Of a stretch of 64,000 nucleotides of DNA, positions 54,701 to 64,000 are shown piece after piece. Made by a program: the position numbers and the translations under genes. Location: NCBI RefSeq assembly GCF_001949145.1, contig NW_019091412.1, forward strand, positions 370,001-434,000, read 5' to 3'. The notes under the pieces were generated by a model. The model was not told where the DNA came from, made no database searches, and was given only the letters and a program-made list of their open reading frames with translations. The stretch is from Acanthaster planci (lineage: Eukaryota > Echinodermata > Asteroidea > Valvatida > Acanthasteridae). Numbering within the stretch: the stretch's first letter is position 1; every line of letters begins with the position of its first letter.

Positions 54701-57370
54701 CTAAAATGTCAACAAAAAGGCGCCCTTTGTTACATTGATCCCCTATGAATCCAGTTCTGCCCAGAACATAATCTGCGACTGTGCCGGTGTTCGGTCGTAA
54801 TTTGATCGATCTTTCATTCCGGGTAAACAGGAACAAATTGGCCGTCTTGGCGTCCACCTGCAAATTGCGATTACGGATTGGGTGCAATTTCCGAGTTGCA
54901 GGGCCTGAAGCGAGACGGTGTCATTACGTGTTTGGAGTCATGGATCGAGGGTCAAAAACACACGCCAACGAAATGTGCCCAGTGTGATTTCCTTTGTCGG
55001 TTGGGTGATGTACATGTACTTTTGTCTTGGTAAACTTAATGTGTTAACTAAAGCTTAAATAATGCACTGCATCAGGCATAGGCCTGCTCGTATTTCTGGT
55101 TAAGTTCCTTTAGAATCGAAAATAATGGGAGAAAGAGTCCAACAGTGGGCAACGTTTTTGCTACAGAGAATGGCGCCCAAGTTAATAAGAGTTCAATTTT
55201 TCGATTCCACGTATCAAGTATCGATATATGCAGCATCATATCGAGTTTATCGGTATCGAAGTCATGTGAAAGGTACCTCTTTCGAACTGAGAAAGTATCG
55301 CGGTGTGTGATATGCGATAAAACCATACGAACGCACAAACAATACCGCAGTTTACGGCAGCCCCTGAGTGAAGAGTGGATTTTCTGAGTTTGAGCAAAAA
55401 CAGAAATCTCAGCGTTACATAAAACATGCACCTGATTAACAGAAATGTTTAACTCCACAAGGAAACTTTGACGGCACTGCATACTATAGTGGGAAGTTTT
55501 TGAGGGTGGCATGGGGAATATAATTATGATTATAGCCCAGAATAACAGTGGACTTTTGTGGGCCTGATATCTAGAAGAGCCGCCGGCATTGGAGCCGTGC
55601 AACCGCCAAGCCGTCGGTGCCCGGGGTGGTGCAATATCGTGTGAAAGTCCCGCTGGTGGCACGATGACACGACCCGCCCCCCTCCAGCAGCTGACCGACT
55701 GGGGGCTGATTTTGCTTGGCCGCACTAGTTTTAATGCACTGACACGGACCCTAAACGTGACCGATCGCTGACGAGCGGCGCCCCAGCGGGGCGCTCTGTG
55801 TCCAGGTGTAGCGTGTGAGTGCGGGGGGGGGGGGAAATATTGCCACTTGAAAGCCGCTGTCAATATTTCGGGAGTGGAGAAAAGAGGAAAATATGCTGTG
55901 AATGGGGTGACTGTAGTGCAGTGCCAATAATTAATTTCGCTTCGCAGGCTGCATACCCAGGGCGACTTTTATGTCTGTAAACCATTCACAAAGCCTGCAT
56001 CAGCCAAGAGAGGAGGAACCAATGCAAATTTGCTCACTGTAAGATGACGCTCTTAAAAAAGAAGTGGTTGGTTTTCGTACTGATTGCCTTTAGTTCGTGG
56101 ATTTTATGAAAGAAGTAAAAATGATTTGGAACTGAAAATGGTGTGCAAATATATATAAATATTTCGTGTACGTTTATATTCCCATAAAATTGACGCCAAC
56201 TCTGAAGTGGGATTGTGGCGAAGTTACGACTGTATTGCAGTAACAGCAGAGCTACCATTTGCCTGTTGCCCAGACGTCCCTAGGGGCTGCGCTACGGCAA
56301 TCCCCTATTATCCGCGTGGGTGGCCCAACCATACCAGCTGTCTTTGTGTGGACAAGCTGTGGTTTTATAGTAGCCTGGTCACGTGATCCCATCGCGGTGT
56401 CATTCTAGACTCCGTTGTCCTTCGTTGTCCTTGCGCATGTACTTGTTCAACTTTGCTGTGTACAGGGTGAAACAGCTGGCTCGGTCCACGCTAATTACTT
56501 TTAATGAATAGGTTTATGCGATTACAGTACACGCGACCTGTAGGCGCAATTCGAGACGTTCCACGTGCCGACATGAATCAGAATCTTTTGACACAAATCA
56601 TGGCTCCGTCACCAACACACATATCACACTAATCCCAGCATTTACTTGTTATTTTTTATACATGCCGGTATGTTTTGATACAAGTCATGTACTTTTATAT
56701 TCTTAGTCTTACCAAAAGTTCTACCAAACAGTCATTGAATGGAACAATGTCGTTGTGACTTCACTCTCCCGTAAGCCATTGGATGCTAGATATAATTATT
56801 TTCCTCTTGACGTCAGTTTGTTTTTTGTGAATGTCACGGGTCTTTGAAGTGTCGATTTGATATGTCATCATGTATTGAGTCAAGCTTGGAAGTACATTTT
56901 TATCCAATTTCTCTACGCCCTCATGTCTTTGGTGGGAGATAGTGGGTGACAATTTACGTTAAATAAAGTTAAATATAATTGCTTGTAACTTGAATGCCAC
57001 ACGAAACATGACATGCGGCATCCATGAGCTCATTCTTAAAGATGCCTGCATAACATTCTTAGCACCTGCCGAGAACCATACAACAATTTTTTCACCAAAT
57101 TGTGAATACCTCGTCATCGATTGGATTTTATTCTGCAGATGGTCACGCCCCCTTCTGCTACCTTCCTTCTGCTCATGCAAGTTACGTGTGTTGCCTTGGC
57201 CGATGTACACCTGGCGACGGTGCTGTGGCACCGTCCGCCCTCGGGCGCGTTTTTGATGCAATATAATTTTCGTCTGAGAGCGTGCGAGCCCCGGCCGGTG
57301 TTTGCGCGCGAACAAAAGCCGAGCGCAATTTCTTCCACCCCAAAACTGATGTTGCACCATTAGTCGCCAT
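51710..57370. other. Gene-poor stretch downstream of Atoh8
   Basis: Apart from the minisatellite no gene was supported. CpG-rich islands lie at 54090-54180, 54600-54960, 55580-55830 and 56260-56420; the last includes GGTCACGTGATCC, a full CACGTG E-box of the CLEAR type. A 263-codon minus-strand frame at 55072-55863 shows no domain or codon pattern and was not accepted. Confidence 0.35.
52722..52810. repeat. Minisatellite of CACAAGTCC units
   Basis: About seven imperfect 12-bp units (TCACAAGTCCCT and TCACAAGTCCAG alternating, hence a 24-bp higher-order period) run here. GACTTGTGATG, the reverse complement core, occurs twice at about 52890-52910, so the two blocks could pair. Confidence 0.75.
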
Positions 57371-57507
57371 GGCAACCGAGGGGACGGACGGTCCAGATGT
57401 TTTTTCCAGTGCGGCGGGGGGGGGTGGTATCGTTGATAATGCGGTGCCCGATTCTGCGCAGCATGAGTTTATAACTAACACCATTAAGATGGGAACCAAT
57501 GAATGGT
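57370..57507 (+). CDS. Orphan first coding exon, protein unknown (partial)
   Basis: An ATG in near-ideal context (GTCGCCATGG) opens a frame of 46 residues starting MATEGTDGPDVFSSAAGGGG and containing HEFITNTIKMGTNEW. It ends at the strong donor TG|GTAAGT, splitting a codon in phase 2. The preceding 250 bp are CpG-rich and promoter-like (CCGTCCGCCCTCGGGCGCG and GTGCGAGCCCCGGCCGG). Low-complexity Gly then an acidic/polar stretch is typical of the N-terminus of an intracellular protein. I do not recognise the family, and no downstream exon before the protease gene at 61617 could be confirmed, so the next exon may lie beyond it or on unseen short exons. Confidence 0.5.
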
Positions 57508-57519
57508 AAGTCAGGAAGC

Positions 57520-60500
57520 GATGGAGAGAACTGAATAGGGAAATTAGGATGATGGGTTGAATTGAACAGCGGTTTGGCGCGTCAAGACTTGGAATTTGAT
57601 GATTTGGTGTGGCCTTCACACTACTATCTCTTCATACTGTTCGATTCCTTAGCCCTGCCTGATGAATCAGCAGATAATTTCATTCAAAAATTTAGGAAAT
57701 CTCAGTGTGCTGTTAAATTGATTTCTCGATTTCGCTGAGAACAATAGATAAATGTACTTTATGGGGGAAAATAATTGCATTAAATGTTGTACACGTAGTT
57801 TGGCGAAGGGTTAAAATTTGATGGGCAAACAATGTACTCAACAGACATAAACAGTCGATATTATCGATAAATCTTTCCCCTATAACAATCAAACTTTGGG
57901 TTTGTCTATAATGTTCTTGAGAGGAAAGTAAAGATGACTTCCTGGATACAAATTAATGTGTAAGTAATGATCACTCTGTTGAGAAACTGCTTTCACATGC
58001 AAAAATTTTTGCATGTCTACAAATGGCGTACAAAATGACGGTGACCGTGATCACGGAAAAAATGCAGTAGGGATTGTGTGTCACCTCTGACGGTAGGAGA
58101 GGATTGTGACATGCGCCACAGCTGCGAGAGGCATGTCTGTGGAGAATTCAATCGCTGCGGACCTTGGTTTGGAGAGGGAAAAAACTTAATATTTCCGTGG
58201 CCATGAGCATGAGAATCACAGGGAAGGGAGAAGTTACCTTCGTCAATTGTTTGCTGCACTTGTGGGTGATTGATTGATTGGAGATGGGGGCACTTTCTAA
58301 TTAAAAGGTTGTTCGTTTCTGGTTCCGAGGTAAATCAACGGTGATCGATGCGTGTCACCTGTCGCGTGATTGGCTGTTGCCGGTCACGAGTTGATCGAGC
58401 TTGACTTGTGTGATTGGTTGACATGGTCTAGGGGGGATTCTTTTTAGTATTACATGTTGTATTTTGATATTGTGATGGCCGGTAGAATGGAGGAGTAGGT
58501 GAAGGACGGAGTCGCTTGATGATTCATTCATTGTTAATCGGATTGTGTTTATAACACCGTCCCGTTTTCTGATTCGTCTGCAGAATCGACGTGCTTCACG
58601 GTCGAGTCTTTTGACTGGCGAAGAACAAGGTCACGTCAAGTCATTTATAGATTGAACCGTGCCATAGGTTGACAGTGTCAGGTTTATTGCATTTCATTTG
58701 TTTGAGCAGGCGTTAGTTCTTATGGCGTGATCACTTCATTATGCACTCGTTTAACTTTTGGCAGCCAGCGCTGTTAATTCGTCTTCTTGGAGATTTTGTT
58801 GATGTGTCTTTCACGAGTTAATTTAGATTGACAATGAAATGTCAGTTTACAAGCTTAGCGCTATATAAAACGGACCCTATAATGTTGCCACATATTAACT
58901 CAATGGCTCAAAGATCAAAGTCTGGATATGATGTTAAATCTCCATTTACAAGTTGACAGCATACCTCAGACGAAAATCTGAGCTCCCTCGTCGACTGTTT
59001 CACAGAATTCTTGTCTCCACCCCGCTTCTTGCATTTCCTTCAGTACTCCACTCATCCTGTTCCACCTGTGTAAGTTATCTTTAAGACCCCCAGTGAGAGC
59101 CTCATCTCAACCTGCATCTCTCAGCTCCTAAGGTCTCATCCTCAGCATGCATCCATACAACCCGTCTTCCTTATTCATCAACCACCCCCCCCCCGGTCTT
59201 TCTCTTCAATCCATTTGGATGCGCCAGAAATTAATATACGACGGGCGCACCGTCATCATCACAACAGCCGTGCGCGCGACGGGGAATGGGTTTCCGTTTA
59301 TCGCGCAGCATGATCTCAGCGTTAGGGGCGATCGCGAGATTAGCCTTCGGTTGACCGGGCACGATGCACCAGCGGGGATGCGGTTCAGTACGGACTGGGA
59401 CTCGACTGAGGAGCCGGGAGACAGCGACGGGAAGTTTGAATCGATGGCCCGTGGTGCAGATGTGCAACCTTTTGTCTGGCGCAGCGGGCCTAGTGGGCGG
59501 GCCTGTGGGAAGCTGGAAATATTCCCACATTGTTCATTTGCGATAAGACTGTACTCCCCCCCCCCCCAATTTTTTTAATTTGGAGATAAGACCTGGAGTG
59601 TAGAGGGAAATGGTCGTGGCATTGTGGTGCTGTAGGCCACTGTGTGTTGCTGACAAGAAAAGGCAATAATGATATCGCTGTTATAGCGTACGATGCACCC
59701 GTGATGAGAATGCGTTCAAAATATGATGCTACTCCCTTGGGAAAATCTGCACGCGATTAACTATCTTGTCCTATGTTGCCCCGTCATGCAGTGGCATAGT
59801 CCATAGCCATACGCCCTCTGTTGATAATATCAGCATATAATGCTAGCGAATTTCATCTTTTTTTCATTACTGAAAGTGTTAACGCCATGAAAACTTACTG
59901 AATATTGTAGTTTAATTTCCCCTCGGTTTTCAGCGTCTTCTTTCTGAAGTCATTTTTCTGGAGTATTTTTTCCAGCGATATACCCCCAAATCGTGGATCG
60001 CTTTAACGGGTTATTTTTTTTTCTTTCCCTGCTCCCTTTCCCCCCAAATTCTTCATCCGTCCTGGGCCTCCCCTCTTTACCAATCGCACTCTCTTCCCCT
60101 CGTTCTCCTTTTTTATATCCAGGTGCCGTTGGAATGAGAGCGACGGACATATTTTCGTCTTCACATCCACGTCTTGTTGTAGACGATGGGCCTGGGAAGC
60201 CCGTCCCTCCATTTTCAGCTGCCATTTAAGACGAGAGGGCGCACTGCCAACCTGTTGGAGGTGGGATCGCTGTCTTCATCACACCCGTTTGGGAGACGGA
60301 CCTGTCTGTGGTGGCGCAAACGAGACTCGTCTGAAGATGCACGACCACTCGTCGATCACGGAAGGACTTCGCCTGTTGACCCCGCATTACCGTCACTGTC
60401 TCTGCATTCACCGCTTGGATCAAAGACTAACCAGTAAATGGCATTACAATCACCGACATTGCAGATGGCAGGGCTGGAAATAGTGACGTCACCGAGTACA

Positions 60501-61616
60501 ATCCTGCCCAAACCTTGGATCCTCTGATTTACAAACCCAAGCGGTTACCAATTCCACATTTAATTTGCCAGTCAAGCGTGAATGCAGTTATGTTTAACAT
60601 GTCTTTGTCACCCGCATCGTATCCAGTTAATTGAAAAAAGGACCTTGATGCTACCAGCATTGAATAAAAGTTAATTTTTGATACTGCGGATATACGGTGG
60701 TATGGTTATGGGGCGTGCCGGTTCAACCGCTGCTTGAATATTTAAGCAAGGCTTTGCCGTATATTATTGTATATTTCACGTAGTCTTTGCTGCGAATTCG
60801 TTTCTCAGAGGGAAATGACTGTATCCAAACCACACTACGCAGAGGATAGACTTATCAGGTCCGTGAACTCTCAGCTGAGAGGGCGCTAGTCAATTTTTTC
60901 AAGAGTATTTTTTTATATCGAATTTACCCCATGTCTGGTGTCATCTTGTCAGTAAGTCTTGTTATGTGCATAAATTAGTGCAAATATTTATGTTGTTGAG
61001 GACCATGTTACTTAAAGACATTATTATGATAGTTGAGTAATAAAATCTACATCTACGTCATGTGCTTTCAGGAATGTTTCTTAATTGTGGTGTGTCATTT
61101 TTTGGGTGGACTTGGTGACCTACTTGGTTCGATTTATGTAAATGTGCAGCATATTTTATTAGATACAATATACATATATATATACATTTGCTTTGGTCTG
61201 TATGTTTGTCAATACATCGTGAAACCCGCTACTTGATGTCATTTTACGACCCATAGAAACTCTGGAAAAAATACCCGCCAAAAATACGGGTATGTCTGTC
61301 ATGCAGAAATGCCTGTAAAAACCTTGATTGGAAACCCGTTTCTTTTGATGGTCGGAACGATCAAGTAGTAAATGACAATACATAATGGTATCGCCTTTGC
61401 ACGCGTCTGCTTTATGCATTCTTTAAATAATGTGAATCGCAGTGACAGATTGCAAACTGTATCACATTTCATTAGTTGCTGGTTTTGGGAACAGTTGGCG
61501 GAGGATGGAATGGAATTGTTGCGAATAGCCTATGGTACCTCTTAGCCGAATCGCCACCTGGTCAAATCTACAGCATTTAAATATCACAGTTTACCTGTAG
61601 ATATTTCTGATTCAAA
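57520..61616. other. Intronic or intergenic stretch without supported exons
   Basis: This is the intron after the orphan exon and/or the 5' flank of the protease gene. It holds C runs (59187-59195, 59560-59570), a short TA-rich run near 61170-61185 and CpG-richer sequence at 59230-59520 and 60150-60430. No exon could be supported. Confidence 0.35.
57995..58016. promoter_or_regulatory. 22-bp palindrome with two octamer-like halves
   Basis: ACATGCAAAAA followed by its exact reverse complement gives two inverted ATGCAAA octamer-like POU half-sites. It lies 0.5 kb inside the intron after the orphan first exon. Confidence 0.45.
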
Positions 61617-64000
61617 ATGACAACAAGGTCGTCTTTGTACCTTGTTATGCTTACTCTTGTTCTCTCAACTCCGGTGTGTTCGCTGGCTCCGATATATGGC
61701 AACGAAGATCCGCTACTTCCGAACAGGTATCTTGTTCATCTCAAGGTGAGTTGGGCTCAACCTCTTTTCTAATGTACGTATAAAGTCATAGAGGCTGCCA
61801 AAATTACAAGGTAACTTCATTACAAGACTGCGAAGGAGTAAAAGTGAGCGACACTGTTAAAAATCTCTCACTGTTTTCTTTTTTTGATCCACTCCTAACT
61901 TTGTTGATACTACTTTCCCACAAAAGGAACACAGCAATGTCCACCACACTATAGCTGCAATGGAGCATTTATCAAAGAGGTCGCAACTCTTAAGCCGAGT
62001 GCACGGTATTTTCGAGCATGTTATCAAAGCATTCGTCGCAGAGATGGACCACGACTCGCTCCAATCGGTAATCTTCTTGTCTGTTTAATACTGTCTCTCA
62101 ATACAGCTACCTTCCTGTATCCTTATATCATAAGTGTCAGTCTGTCTCATCGTTTGTTGATCCCTTCATCGGTTCGTCTATATGTTGGTCAGTTCAGATG
62201 GCTGTCTGTCTTTTATGACTAACAGTAAACCAGCAAATATCTTGCTTCTAATTGTGTTCCTCGACATATTCACGTATACTATTCTTAGCTTTACTCGATC
62301 TGTTTTAGATTCTGTCAAACCCGGAGGTGGAATTTGTTGAGAGAGACCAGACAGTTCATATTTTGAGACAGGAAGGTGACATTCCTTGGGGTCTAGATCG
62401 CATCGACCAGCGAGATCTGCCCCTCGATGGAAAATACGAAGTTGAAGGTAAACTTTGGCAGGCCTAGGCCCTATTTGATATCGACCGCTGTAGCATGAAA
62501 TCTGGAAGAGGTGGGAAATGGCTGATGGCCGTAATCCAGCAAAATAGGATATCCCCCAAAATGACACCCCCGGAAGCTTTTTTATTTCGTGGTCACTTAG
62601 CTGTCATTGTAATCTTATCGTGTGTGTTTTAACAGCATACGTAGCACTAAATGAGCGAGTTTTCCTTAGCTGCCCAACGTAAATTAGACAAATCGCCTTT
62701 GGTGCACGATCAACATAAGTGAAAATGTTGGACTACTCAAGACCCAACTTACGTCCCAAGCAACCAACATCGTATCTTTGTCCACTGTCCAGAAGATTTT
62801 TTCTCATAAGTAACGCATCGGGCATACCATATGACCGTATCGGTGCTTTATTGCTTGGCAGGACCGCTTTCCGCAGTAGTCAGTCGAACACTTCAGGCTT
62901 TACTCTCGAACCTGAAAATAAATTCTATCCACGATAGTAAAATACATGTAGTTAAGCGATATGCTACAAACCTTACTTCAACCTTGCTATACAATGAACC
63001 CACTGAAGAACAAGAGTTCCTTTGCTATGACAATTTTTCTGTCGCTGCTTAGTTTGTAGTAATACATTGACACAAAGACGTCTTCACCCCAGTAGGTTCA
63101 GGAGCCGGAGCCCACGTTTACGTCTTTGACACGGGAATCCTGGCTTCTCATGAGGAGTTCGAAGGCAGAGCTGACGTGGTCTTTGATTACTTTGGAGAAG
63201 ATGTAAGACGGGATTGGTTCATGACAAAATTTGCTCATGTAGTATTTTCACGAAGCACCGAATACCGTTTCAGTCTTTACTAATTCAAGCGGTGATTGTT
63301 ATGAGAATCCGGAGCGTTCTGGCGTTTCAAAGTGATCTCCTGTGTGCCTCCCAGGGTGTTGATTGTCAGGGTCACGGCACGCATACGGCCGGCATCGTTG
63401 GAGGCAAGACATACGGTGTAGCAAAGGAGGTCGCTCTACACGCCGTACGGATACTGAAATGTGACGGAATGGGCTCTGTGTCTGGAGTCATAGCAGGTGA
63501 GTTTTCCTTATGCTCAGAAAGTGAAACTTGACAGAACCATGACTTGAGACTTTCAACCGTCAAAATTTTGACATGAATGTATACATGATGAAATTTGGTG
63601 GTGATTTCTTGTGCTATCTTACCTCTTGTTCGTGTTGTCTCGTGTGGCTTGTCTTTTGTTTTTGTTCATTGTTTTTCCTTGCTTACTATGTTTCAGCCAC
63701 ATCTGAGACTTTTAACCCGTATATACTGAAGAATTGGCAAATCTTTTCGTGACAATTTCGCCAACACATTTTATCATAGTCAAGATCCATAATGCATCAT
63801 TCCAGAGACTTGATCCCTCCTACCGCTGCATCGTGCGTGCTTCTTGGGAATTTTTCCGTCACTAAAAATCCTCCCACTTCATTTTGACTCTTTGGCAACG
63901 TACTAGGTCTGGACTGGGTCAAAAGCAACGGCATACGGCCGGCCATCGCCTCCATGTCCCTTGGCGGTAACTTCTCGCTGTCTCTGTCCGAGGCGATATG
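61617..64000 (+). CDS. Secreted proteinase K-like subtilase (S8A), 3' cut by window end
   Basis: Six exons are visible and in phase: 61617-61745, 61927-62067, 62309-62447, 63096-63202, 63355-63496 and 63907 to the window end. Exon 1 is a signal peptide ([20 protein letters not shown]) leading into an inhibitor-I9 propeptide, whose NRYLVHLK strand and [12 protein letters not shown] end are typical. The mature enzyme starts near [18 protein letters not shown]. The catalytic Asp lies in [19 protein letters not shown] and the catalytic His in [34 protein letters not shown] and [17 protein letters not shown] follow. The oxyanion Asn and the nucleophile Ser are beyond the window. The order and motifs fit the proteinase K/aqualysin group, secreted endopeptidases that self-process their propeptide. 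The upstream gene at 57370 is on the same strand. Active status is likely but not shown. Confidence 0.92.

Noticed and set aside
55072-55863. 263-codon open frame on the minus strand
   Set aside because: No domain, signal peptide with sensible context, or splice logic. Its composition drifts along its length as expected of chance frames over a CpG-rich then AT-rich segment.
59147-59578. 143-codon plus-strand frame whose CCTCAG acceptor at 59145 would fit the phase of the 57507 donor
   Set aside because: The frame crosses two long C runs, has no recognisable motif and ends in homopolymer sequence. Phase agreement alone has a one in three chance.

Overview
The window is nuclear DNA from an animal. 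Genes are split by short introns (about 0.1 to 1.8 kb) with GT-AG borders, there are vertebrate-type orthologues with intermediate divergence, decayed retrotransposons and many small inverted-repeat elements. The set (complete allantoicase, KANSL3, an Atoh8/Net bHLH factor, a proteinase K-like secreted protease) and the marine-invertebrate style repeats suggest an invertebrate deuterostome such as an echinoderm or amphioxus. That assignment is inference; no species-diagnostic sequence was identified.

Layout. 1-500 (minus): first exons of a secreted-protein gene that leaves the window on the left. 1.76-2.25 kb (plus): a possible two-exon gene for a 50-residue peptide behind a TATA box. 3.1-5.7 kb (minus): a complete four-exon gene for a 264-residue, apparently GPI-anchored surface protein of unknown family. 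7-12 kb: repeats, including a tRNA-like SINE relic and the 3' end of a dead LINE. 13.45-14.44 kb (plus): an intronless 328-residue protein with a duplicated module ending in Asn-Asn-Tyr-Trp, behind an NRF1/X-box-like promoter. 14.4-20.2 kb: almost empty. 20.8-27.7 kb (minus): the whole allantoicase gene in 11 exons, 397 codons. 30.8-39.2 kb (plus): the whole KANSL3 gene in 15 coding exons, about 1434 codons, divergent from allantoicase. 42.2-42.6 kb: a GC-rich possible 5' leader exon. 49.64-50.78 kb (plus): Atoh8. 51.55-51.70 kb: a striking 67-bp-arm hairpin. 57.37-57.52 kb (plus): an orphan first coding exon. 61.6-64.0 kb (plus): the first six exons of a subtilase, cut by the window end.

The genes do not form a pathway. 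Allantoicase acts in purine (urate) breakdown, KANSL3 is a chromatin (NSL/MOF complex) subunit, Atoh8 is a developmental transcription factor, and the protease and the GPI protein act outside the cell. ALLC, KANSL3 and ATOH8 all lie on human chromosome 2, so the window may preserve old animal linkage.

No clearly new multi-gene system was found. The best leads are the unrecognised GPI-anchored protein, the NNYW-repeat protein with a cilia-type promoter, the 51.55 kb hairpin, a 0.7-kb element with iterated inverted termini between ALLC and KANSL3, and a KANSL3 that carries a serine in its nucleophile-elbow position. All exon borders were placed by eye from frame, splice consensus and family similarity.
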